A program made the position numbers and the translations under genes. From Pseudomicrostroma phylloplanum (lineage: Eukaryota > Basidiomycota > Exobasidiomycetes > Microstromatales), in contig BCHS01000016.1 of assembly GCA_039545275.1 (NCBI GenBank), positions 1 to 64,000 of the forward strand: 64,000 nucleotides of DNA, written 5' to 3'. The stretch's first letter is position 1; each line of letters begins with the position of its first letter. The notes beneath the pieces were generated by a model. The model was given only the letters and a program-made list of their open reading frames with translations, had not been told where the DNA came from and made no database searches. This document shows positions 22,001 to 30,497 of this stretch, piece by piece.

Positions 22001-22664
22001 GCACTGACAAGTTCCTCCGCTTTCATTGGTGTCCTCAGTCAGACGGCCTGATCATTGCCTCGCCAACGGGCTCGACGGCGTACTCGCTGTCGGCAGGAGG
22101 CCCGATCGTGCATCCTTCAGTCCAGTCCCTACTGTTGACGCCGATCTGTCCGCGATCGCTGAGCTTCAGGCCTGTGTTGCTGCCGAGCGACTCGACTATC
22201 CAGTTGAAGGTGAGCGTCAGGGACGAAGCAAAGTGAGGAGTCTGGAAAGGTGTTGCTCAACTCTCACATCTCCCTCTCGCTCGTCGTCCCGCCAGATTGC
22301 CCGTCACTCGCGCTCTGCAGCAGAGCTGACCATCGACGGTCGGGAGATCCAGACGCTGACGCCAGGCCAGTATCTGCAGATCAGCATGTCTCCCTTCCCG
22401 ATCCCATGCGTGAACCGCGCCTCCTCCTCTGCACAGCCTCATCGTCGAGGTGCGGGTCAGGAGGCGGAGCGCAACGATGAGCCGCGGTTGATCGAGGGCA
22501 ACCGGGCGATTGGAGCCAATCCGGATCGTGGAGAGGACGATTGGGTAAAGGACATCAACACCTTGTTGAGGTTCAATGCATCCTTTGCTGGGCGAGGGCT
22601 GCTGGGGAGCGCTGAGGAAGAGGACCACGGCGATCCCAAGGGTAGAAACAGCGGTACACGCTGA
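19049..22664 (+). CDS. COX15 heme A synthase joined in frame to a mitochondrial NAD kinase (tandem-protein model)
   Basis: Exons 19049-19635, 19709-21043, 21189-21356, 21470-21953, 22039-22209 and 22296-22664 give 1037 residues with all phases closed. Residues 1-140 hold a mitochondrial presequence and Ser-rich spacer. Residues about 145-546 are COX15, which makes heme A from heme O in the inner membrane: [37 protein letters not shown] and SAHQAG, with the heme-ligand His residues. Residues about 583-640 look like a second presequence (MATLASC... [13 protein letters not shown]). From about 660 on is an ATP-NAD kinase ([49 protein letters not shown]), which makes NADP(H). If the 145-nt intron is retained, translation stops at 21045 and gives COX15 alone (641 residues). 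No ATG in the kinase frame lies between that stop and the kinase domain. Confidence 0.72.
20868..22664 (+). CDS. alternative model: stand-alone mitochondrial NAD kinase starting inside the COX15 frame
   Basis: Starting at the in-frame ATG 20868 and using exons 20868-21043, 21189-21356, 21470-21953, 22039-22209 and 22296-22664 gives 455 residues, a usual length for mitochondrial NAD/NADH kinases such as yeast Pos5. The first 45 residues are rich in Arg, Ser and Ala without acidic residues until GDL, and contain RAFSSTT, a good context for presequence cleavage. This start would need its own promoter inside COX15 coding sequence, or internal initiation. The kinase domain motifs are GGDG (nucleotide binding), NE in LMNEVAL and the SPTGSTAY loop. 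This is an alternative to the tandem-protein entry, not a separate locus. Confidence 0.45.
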
Positions 22665-22708
22665 TGCCTCCCTGTAATGTAATATACTTCAATCTGCACT
22701 CTGAGCGT

Positions 22709-24724
22709 TCAAGCGAGGTCCAAGGCCTCGAGGCCTTCGGAAAAGTCGTCTTCCGAGTCTTCATGGTAGTCGTCTTCGTCTTCGTCCTCTTCCTCTTCTT
22801 CCTCCTCCTCCTCTTCCACCGCCACTTCGTCGCGACCGGCCTCGGAGGTGCTGAGCTGTCCGTTGCGCTGATTCTGATCTAGTGGCGCGCCACCTTCCTC
22901 GTCGTCATTCGCAGGTACTAGCATGCGTTGAGAAGCCTCGCCACGACTCGGTCTGCGGTCCACGCTAGCCCGGCTCCTCGAGACGCTCCTGGCCTTTGTA
23001 GGCGTCGATTCTCCTTCGGCGTCTGCCATGAGGGCAGCCTCGCTCAGACGTCGCGGAGCTAGAATGAGATCCTCTGGGGAACGTCGAGCTGGTGAGGAGA
23101 AGGGCGGCTGCTCAGGTGGACGGGAGGGCGTCGTCTCGTTGGCTGGAAGCTCGGAGTCGTCCAATAGATACTGGGTCCGCGTATTCGCCTTTGGCGTGCT
23201 ATTCTCCTCGTCCTCTTCCTCCTCTTCGTCTGCCGAGCTGGTGCGAGCCATGGGCGTGTGCAGCGCTTGCTGACCCGGCTCGTACTCGCCAGGGAAACAC
23301 TCTCGATGTTGCCGTTGACTCGGTTCGTTGCCCCATCGCCAATGGCTTGCACTGGAGCCTTGACCATAATCGCCTTTCAACCACGGTGGAGGCTGAGCTT
23401 CTGCAAATGGCGCGGCTGTTGGTGGAGCACTGCCACTATGCACACCAGCGGGGACATGTCCTGCAATTCCGCTCGATCCGTCGATGTCCAGTGAGGTGGC
23501 ATTGATGGCTGCGGCGGCGGCGGCCTCCATCATGGCGGCGACGGCAGCCGCTGCAGGCCCTCCACCACGTCCCTCGGAGATGGTCAGGCTGCGTTTGCGG
23601 CCCTTGAAGCCTACAGGCATTTTGAGCGCCGTGGCTGGAGTAGAGAGTCCTTCTACCGGCCCTGAAGGCTTGACGAGCGGGACGGCGGTGGAGAAGGGAA
23701 GGGGCGCGGTCCCTGACTGAATTGCAGGAGGATCGAGGGCGAGTGGTATCACCGGCTCGGGAAGGAACTTGATCTTCAAGAAGGGATGGGTGACCTGTGG
23801 TGATGTCAGGAGCAGTGCTGGAGAGTGAGCCGGACCGAAGGTAGCGCTGCGATGGGGGGTAAAAGGAGAGTCGAGGGAGGAAGTGGTACCATTGGCAGCC
23901 GAAATGGAGGGAGAAAAGTAGAAGCTTTCCTTGCCGGCCGAAGGAGAAGCGCCATTGGCCTGCTTCGAGTTGCGGCCATCTGTGATACGCAGCCAGCGGA
24001 GAGTGGTACCCTGGGGCCAGGTCCACTCTTGTACCTGGCTACGATGTACAGCAAGGTTGATCTCCTTGCCTACCCAGCCGGTGATCCACTTTTCGCAGTC
24101 CTGCTTGTCGTCCTCGTCTGCCTCGCCCTCCAGCCCAGCGCGGAGACAGCGGTGAGTTTCTGGATGTATCGAGTCGAGTGGGTAGCCCTGGAGGAGCCGC
24201 AGCAGAGCGAGTATCAGCGCTGTAGGTCCAGGAGTGAGGGAGACGATGAGGAGTGGTGATGCAGAGGAGGATACGATTGTGGAGATTGCCTCCTCTGCGA
24301 CGTCCTTTGTGATGGCGCTAGCTCCGGCATCTTTCCACGCCTCGATCTTGATCCACTTGATCTCCACCGCCTCCTTTTGCGCCCACTGCTCAATGGCAGG
24401 GACCTGCTTTGTTGGATGCTTGGGCGTTAGCGCCAGGAGCGTCTTCAGCTTCAGCCGAGAGAGAAAGGGGAGATGGCGTGGCAGAGGATGCGAGGAAGAG
24501 AAGAGCTGGGCGGTACGAGAGGCCTCGCCGGCGGCCAAAAGTGTGAACCGCAGCGGAGGGATGAGCGGAGGAAGCGGTAGAGATGTGCGGAATATGGCAG
24601 TGGGCGATGGCATGTTCTTCTTGGGGCGAGCCTGGAGGGTCTCCTGCCTCTCCATGCTAGAAGACGAGGAATAGTACGACGAGGCGGAAGCGGAAGCGGA
24701 AGCGTAGAGGGTGGGCGACTCCAT
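22709..24724 (-). CDS. Oca/Siw14-type tyrosine-phosphatase-like protein, probably catalytically dead
   Basis: Single-exon 671-residue protein. The N-terminal third resembles the yeast Oca/Siw14 phosphatase-like family: FRTSLPLP, then LPRHLPFLSRLKLKTLLALTP, EIKWIKIEAW and a helix pattern ending RLLQGYPLDSI. Where active members have the C-x5-R loop (HCxxGKxRTG), this protein reads SLTPGPTALILALLRLLQG, so the catalytic Cys and Arg are absent. That is the state of Oca4/Oca6-like pseudophosphatases, which act in inositol-pyrophosphate and stress signalling complexes. The remaining 400 residues are low-complexity, with a poly-Ala run and an extremely acidic C terminus (EEEEEEEEEDEDEDDYHEDSEDD). 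It overlaps no neighbour, but its stop lies only 44 bases from the NAD kinase stop. Family call is moderately sure. Confidence 0.65.
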   Translation of the reverse strand: MESPTLYASASASASSYYSSSSSMERQETLQARPKKNMPSPTAIFRTSLPLPPLIPPLRFTLLAAGEASRTAQLFSSSHPLPRHLPFLSRLKLKTLLALTPKHPTKQVPAIEQWAQKEAVEIKWIKIEAWKDAGASAITKDVAEEAISTIVSSSASPLLIVSLTPGPTALILALLRLLQGYPLDSIHPETHRCLRAGLEGEADEDDKQDCEKWITGWVGKEINLAVHRSQVQEWTWPQGTTLRWLRITDGRNSKQANGASPSAGKESFYFSPSISAANGTTSSLDSPFTPHRSATFGPAHSPALLLTSPQVTHPFLKIKFLPEPVIPLALDPPAIQSGTAPLPFSTAVPLVKPSGPVEGLSTPATALKMPVGFKGRKRSLTISEGRGGGPAAAAVAAMMEAAAAAAINATSLDIDGSSGIAGHVPAGVHSGSAPPTAAPFAEAQPPPWLKGDYGQGSSASHWRWGNEPSQRQHRECFPGEYEPGQQALHTPMARTSSADEEEEEDEENSTPKANTRTQYLLDDSELPANETTPSRPPEQPPFSSPARRSPEDLILAPRRLSEAALMADAEGESTPTKARSVSRSRASVDRRPSRGEASQRMLVPANDDEEGGAPLDQNQRNGQLSTSEAGRDEVAVEEEEEEEEEEDEDEDDYHEDSEDDFSEGLEALDLA

Positions 24725-25058
24725 CCTGGGCGACGCAGGAGGTGCTGGCTTGGCTTGGCTTGAGCTGCCTTGATGATCCGCAGCTGTGATGGTCTGATCA
24801 GCTTCTCGTCATGTTGATCGTCTGATCATGATCCTTCTCGTCGTCGTCGTCCAGGTGGCAGTGGTGGTAGAGTCGACCTTGGCTGGGCGCCGACGCCGTG
24901 TGCGGTGAGCGTCGGCGTGTCTTTGTTTGGCCTCCGCCTCTTTCCGTCTGCGTCGGCGCGCGGCTCCACAAGGCAGAATTTCCAGGCGATACCAGTGCGG
25001 GGCAAAGGGAACAAGTGACATGGTGACTACTACATCAACTCACGGTACACCAACAGAC
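24725..25058. other. divergent promoter region, pseudophosphatase / GPN1
   Basis: 330 bases between divergent starts, with two further in-frame ATGs for GPN1 at 24927 and 25020. No other feature is recognised. Confidence 0.4.
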
Positions 25059-26580
25059 ATGGCTACGTCGACGTCCTCTTCCTCTGCGGCTGCGGGCCCT
25101 TCATCATCCACGCTGCCTCCTGTGCCGCGTGCCACCTCTGTCCTGGTCATCGGCATGGCTGGCTCGGGCAAGTCGACGTTCGCAGGCGCACTTTCCGACT
25201 ATGTATCCCAGCAGACCCAGCAGCAGCAGCAGACAGCATCACCAGCATCGACTTCCCAACAAGCTGGAGGTGAATCGACGGCAGATGTCTCGCAGCCATC
25301 ACCAGCATACATTGTCAACTTGGATCCCGCAGTCAATTCGCTCAACTACGAGCCATCGGTGGACATCAGGGATACCATCGACTACAAGCGGGTCATGGAG
25401 GAGTACAATCTGGGGCCGAATGGTGGCATCTTGACCAGCCTCAACTTGTTCACAACAAAGTTTGACCAGGTATTGGGCATCTTGGAGAGGAGAGCAGCAG
25501 AGGTGGAGTGAGTGGAGACAACCACCTGCTACAGTTCCGCGTAAGAGATACTCATCATCACCGCCGCTCCTCCCTCTTCCCCCCACGCACACAGTCAGAT
25601 CATCTTGGACACGCCCGGCCAGATCGAGATCTTCACATGGTCTGCATCAGGTACCATCATCACAGACTCACTCGCATCGGTCATGCCCACCTGCGTAGCC
25701 TACGTAGTGGACACACCAAAGACGACGGCTCCAGCTACCTTTATGAGCAACATGCTCTACGCCTGCTCAATCATGTACAAGACCAAACTTCCCCTCATCC
25801 TCGTCTTCAACAAGATCGACATGCAGACGCACGACTTTGCCCTCGAGTGGATGTCAGACTTCGAGACGTTCCAGGCTGCACTTCAAAAGGGAAACGCAAC
25901 CGACAATGTCGACGTAGGAGGTAACCTCGCCGGAGCGAGGAAGAGTACAGGAGACGGTAGCGGTAGTGGGAGTTACATGAACAGCCTTATGAACTCCATG
26001 GCATTGGTCCTGGACGAGTTCTACAACAACATCAGGGTGAGCTAGATACGTTCGGATCGTTGTTCGAAGCTCCTGCAGTCCCTCGCTGACCAGGCTCACT
26101 GCCTCCTCCTTTCCTCTCCCCCCTCAGGCCGTGGGCGTGTCCTCTACGACGCACGAAGGCATGTCCGACGTCCTCTCGACCATTTCCGCCGCCCGCCAAG
26201 AGTACCTCACCGAGTACCGTCCGGAGCTGGAGCGTCTTCGTCAGTCGCGCGTGGAGAAGGAGAATGCCCGGAAAAAGGAAGAGGTGCGGCGGATGATGAA
26301 GGACCTGCGGGTGGGCGGGACCGGGAAAACCGCTAGCGGCAGTGGCGGTGGGGGGTCAAAGGCGGAGGAAGAGGACAAGGAGGATCCAAGGGTGACGGCC
26401 ATGATGCGCGGCGAGGAGGACTACGATGGCAACGGCACCCTGCTGGACCCGGACGAGGAGGAGTACATGGGCCAAGGCGCTGCGCAGGGGCAGGCTGGAC
26501 AGCCTGTACGGAGAGGCCCCGCCGGCGCGAGCGGCGGGATCGGCGCTGATGACGGTACGCAGTGGCCTCCTGCGGCGTAA
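25059..26580 (+). CDS. GPN-loop GTPase 1 (Npa3/XAB1-like)
   Basis: Exons 25059-25507, 25595-26036 and 26128-26580 give 447 residues. Motifs in order: P-loop GMAGSGKST, a poly-Gln/Ser insertion, [42 protein letters not shown] with the diagnostic Gly-Pro-Asn, [15 protein letters not shown] (G3), [11 protein letters not shown] and FNKID (G4). GPN1 escorts RNA polymerase II into the nucleus together with other GPN proteins. The C-terminal 100 residues are basic then acidic and Gly-rich ([18 protein letters not shown]), longer than in yeast. I chose the ATG at 25059 because MATSTSSS begins the disordered lead; in-frame ATGs at 25020 and 24927 are possible. The P-loop-proximal Gln run is an insertion relative to most members. 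Confidence 0.93.
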
Positions 26581-26592
26581 GTGTAGGCTCAG

Positions 26593-26595
<3 letters not shown>

Positions 26596-26677
<82 letters not shown>
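26596..26677. repeat. 82-base uninterrupted poly-G tract
   Basis: An unbroken run of G from 26596 to 26677, between the stop codons of the convergent GPN1 and acyl-CoA synthetase genes. Length may be inexact because homopolymers this long are hard to sequence. If real it could form G-quadruplexes on the plus strand. Confidence 0.85.
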
Positions 26678-26827
26678 CTGCTACGGCTCTTCGTATATCT
26701 TCATACGTAATTGAGGGCTACAAAACATTTACAAGGCGTGTATAGACAGAGTCGAGCGAGCTGCACATCTCCTCCAAGCTTCTCCTCTCTACTCTCTGTG
26801 GGCGACTGGGGGACCTACCACGCACTA

Positions 26828-29235
26828 CTACAGCTTGCTCTCCCTCTGTCCCTCTCGCACCTCAGCACCACCACCACCCTCAGCACCACCAGAAGTAGCA
26901 GCATAATCCCCCCATCCCTTCTGCCTCGCAATCTCCAGCACCCTCTCCCTCAGCATCTTCTTGTCCACTTTTCCCGCCGGGTTGCGCTCCAGTGGCTCGC
27001 GCTGCACATGGATGAACTCGGGCCACTCCTGCCTGTTGGAGAGGGTCCGGCGCGCGGTTGCTTTGAGCTCGTCTTCGCTTGGTAATGCCGAGGAGGAAGA
27101 GCTGGAGGAGGAGGGGGACACGCAACAGAGGACGGCGATTCGCTCCCCCCACTTCTTGTCCGGCAGGGCAACGGCGGCCGCTTCCGAAATGGCTGGGTGC
27201 GCATACACGCCCTTTTCGACGACGGTGCAGGAGATGTTCTCCCCTCCGCGGATGATCAGGTCTGCGAGCGAAGGTGGACGGGAGCAGAAGTGGAAGATGA
27301 AGGGTCTCGTCAGCAACAGCGCAGAGGCAGGAGGTCAGATGGCAAGACGGCAGTATGGCACTCACCCTTGATTCGATCACGGATGAACAGCGCTCCGTCT
27401 TCATTCATCATGCCCACATCGCCAGTGCGGTACGTGCCGTCGGGGAGGAAAGCCTCCCTGGTCGCCTCTGGCCGCCTGTAGTACCCCTCTGCTATCCCCG
27501 CTCCATGGATCCAGACTTCACCCAGCTCACCCCTCTTGACCTCCTTCTTTGTCTCTGGGTCCACGATGCGAATCGTCGTAGTCGGGGGAGCCCAGCCGAC
27601 CGAATCGGGCCAGTTGAGATAGTCGTCGCTGTAGCATCCCGTCGCCATCGAGTTTGTCTCGGTCGCGCCGTACCCCGTGCCGGTGAGGCCGCCCTGCGTC
27701 TTGGACAGGAGTTCCGCGGAGAGCTCTGAGGGGGACGAGGAGCCTCCGTGTGTTACGGCGGAGAGGGNGGGGAGGTCGGTGGCTGCCGTTGCCATTTGAC
27801 GGACCATATGCGCCGTCGCTGGTAGGGACGTAAGGAAGGAAGAGCATCAAGGCAAGCGGAAGGTCAGCTCAGCTCACCATATTGACGAGACGACCAGTCC
27901 TTCGTATCGCATCGCACCGTATACTCACCCGCGACTCGTGAGACTTCCCTCTCTCCAACGATCCTAATCGCCTCGTCCAGGTCCCAAGAGTACATCGAGA
28001 TCATCTCCTCTCCCTTTGCAATCCCAGTGGCCATTGTGCTCAGCAGTCCTGCAGCATGGAAGAGTGGGTAGCCGATGAGCGTCTTGACCTGGGGCTGCTT
28101 GGCTGCTTCTACTGCGTCGGGGAGGGGCCGATTGCGACGCAGGTAGCAGCGTGGGAGGACGTAAAGGGTGGCTCCGAGGTTGTGTAGCGATTGACGGTGC
28201 GTTGCCAGGACACCTTTTGGTCGACCAGTGGTACCTGAGAGCGAGGAGGGAAGGTGTGAGCGTGCTGACGCATTAGGAGGGTAGCTCACGCTACGGCCAT
28301 CATATCTCTCCACGGTGCCGCAGACACTCACCCGAGGTGAAGATGATCGTAGCATAGTCTTCCGGCTGCAAGTCGATCGAAGGCAGCGGCACCTCTCTTC
28401 CTCCCACGCTCTCCTTGGCCTGCTTGACCACATCATCAAAATCGTGAACCCTCCCTCTCTCCGAAAGGTATTCCGCCCTCTCTTGCCTGGACAATCTTCC
28501 CTTTCCCTTTCCTTTCCCATACGGCACCACGATCAAATCGCGCAATCCCGGTTCTCCCTCTTTCCCCTCCTGTCCAACCAGGCCAGCCAGCGCGCCCACC
28601 CTCTCGGCATCAGTGAGAACAAGCGAGCATCCCACGTCGTTTGTGCAGAAGCGCAACGTGTCCTCGTCGGCAAAGGCATTGAGGGAGACGGCTACAGCGC
28701 CGCACAGATGGATGGACCACCAGGAGATGGTGTGCTCGGTTGTATTTCTCATTGCGACTCCTACGCGGTCTCCCTTTTTGATGGAGAAGCGTGTGGAGAG
28801 GGAGTGGGCTAGAAGAGCGGAGAGGTCGAAGGCTTGTGAGTAGGTTAGGCTGTAGACCTGTTGTGGGCCATTGGTGTAGGTGAGGCAGGGCAGGGCGGCG
28901 AATGTCTGTGGGGCGCAGAGCAGAGCAGAGCAGAGGGGGGAGGTAGCAATGGTGTTCAGCTCGACCTATTCAAGACCTTGAGCCTTCCTTCTTAGTGAGC
29001 GTGCCCCACTCACCTTGCACCTCTCAACCCAATAAGCCCGGTAGGTCGGCCACGGCATACCACTCCAAACCTTCATCTTCCTCCCCTTGATCGTCTTCTC
29101 CTCTACCTGGAAGAACCCTCCAGCGACATCAGGGGAGGTGAGGTATCGGTCGATTTCCTCCTTGGACACGAGAGAGGAGGGGGGGAGAGCGGTAGAGGGG
29201 CCATAGGTGGAGCGGAAGAAGGGAGAGGGAGCCAT
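26828..29235 (-). CDS. peroxisomal acyl-CoA synthetase / AMP-dependent ligase with PTS1
   Basis: Exons 29235-29014, 28905-28332, 28234-27929, 27818-27366 and 27261-26828 with GTGAGT donors give 662 residues. The ANL-superfamily motifs appear in order: the A3 loop [11 protein letters not shown] (about 263-273, split by intron 2), [35 protein letters not shown] and NPAGKVDKK with the catalytic Lys. Such enzymes activate fatty or aromatic acids to acyl-CoA via acyl-AMP. The protein ends in SKL, the canonical type 1 peroxisomal signal, so it should act in the peroxisome matrix, probably feeding beta-oxidation. One unresolved base (27768) lies in exon 4, so one residue is unknown. Chain-length preference cannot be read from sequence. 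Confidence 0.9.
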
Positions 29236-30497
29236 GATGCGGGAGGCGAGTGGATGGAAGGGTGGAAGAGACGTATCAGGGGCCGATGTAAGAGGAACAG
29301 AGTAGGCCAGAGGAAGAGGATGAGATGGGATGGAAAGATATGGCAACGCAAGAGTTATCCAGTGTGTCCTTTGCGGGAGGGACAGGCAGCCAGCCAGCTC
29401 CTCTGGCCATTCCCGTCCGGCTGTCTCTGTTACCCCGCATCCCCGGTCTCGGTGTCCGGCAAAAGGAGCTGCGTCTATCGCCCCCTCTCCGGCATCCTAT
29501 CCCATCTGATTTCTACCCGGCACCGGCGGACAGACGGACGGACCTTTGCTTCACTCCGGCTCTCCGTGCGACAGACTCTTCTGGCCCCCCCAAGAACAGG
29601 GAATCCGGGGTCGAGTGAAGCTCCGACGACTTTTCCCCAGTGCAAGCTGCAGCCGAACAAGAGGAACGGCACACGGCTGTCGTCCCCTGCCGAGCCGAGC
29701 GGAGGAAGGCCGGGGCTGACGCTGCGTGCGCGTGCCACTGCCTCTGCCTCTGTCTGCCTCGCCCCGCTCTACGCTGATGCTGATGCTCACTTGACCCTGA
29801 CCCTGCCTGCTTCTTCTGTTTAACCGCACGGGGCGCATCACACGCATCCCACCTCGGGGGTCGGAGGGCGGGAGCGGTCGCGGTCGCGGGTCCGGACTCC
29901 GCGCTGCGTTGCGTTGCGTTGCCCCTCCTCGCTCGCTCGCTAGATGGCAAAGCTTCAGGTCAGGCCAGGTCACCGGAGGTCCACCGGAGATCAGGTCAGG
30001 CGAGTGGCCCAGATCCAATTCTTACAAAGACGCTCGCGGCACGCACTCCCTCGTTTCCCACGCACATGCATACACACACACACACACACACACACAGGCG
30101 CAGAAATGTACAGGCACGATGGATGTCTTCCACTTGCACGGCAGGCAATCAACGACGAAGCAACACACACACGGGGGATGGGGCGTGCGAGCGAGCGAGC
30201 GAATGGAAGCAAATGAGTGCATGTTGCAGGTCGAAGAGGTACAGGAGGGGTGCATGGCAGAGCAGAGCCAAAACGTTGCTGCAATCGCAGGGGTGGAGGG
30301 AGTGATACATGGCAAGAAGTGTCCTTTGGATCCAAGAGATGTGTGTGGAGAAAAAGAGAGGCAGAGGCTGAAAGAGAGAGAGGGTACGAAAAAAAAGGGA
30401 TAGATGGACGGCAGTAGTACAGAGAGGGAACAAGCCCAAGATCGGTCATTGCTGGGCTGCTGGGCGGTGCCTCGGTGCTGGAACGCGTAGAGCTTCC
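29236..30497. other. intergenic region, acyl-CoA synthetase promoter / glucanase 3' flank
   Basis: About 1.26 kb between two minus-strand genes: the 3' flank of the glucanase (right) and the promoter of the acyl-CoA synthetase (left). It holds the (AC)n microsatellite at 30072-30096 and short GCGTT and GCTC runs near 29905-29940. Long open frames occur on both strands, but they are GC-rich shadows without protein character. Confidence 0.45.
30072..30096. repeat. (AC)n microsatellite
   Basis: About 12.5 perfect AC dinucleotides in the intergenic region upstream of the acyl-CoA synthetase gene. Confidence 0.95.

Noticed and set aside
23436..24026. 196-codon open frame inside the pseudophosphatase gene
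   Set aside because: Same-strand shadow in another frame, Arg/His/Ser-biased with no domain.
26426..26710. Open frame encoding a long glycine run
   Set aside because: It is only the translation of the poly-G tract next to GPN1 in another frame.
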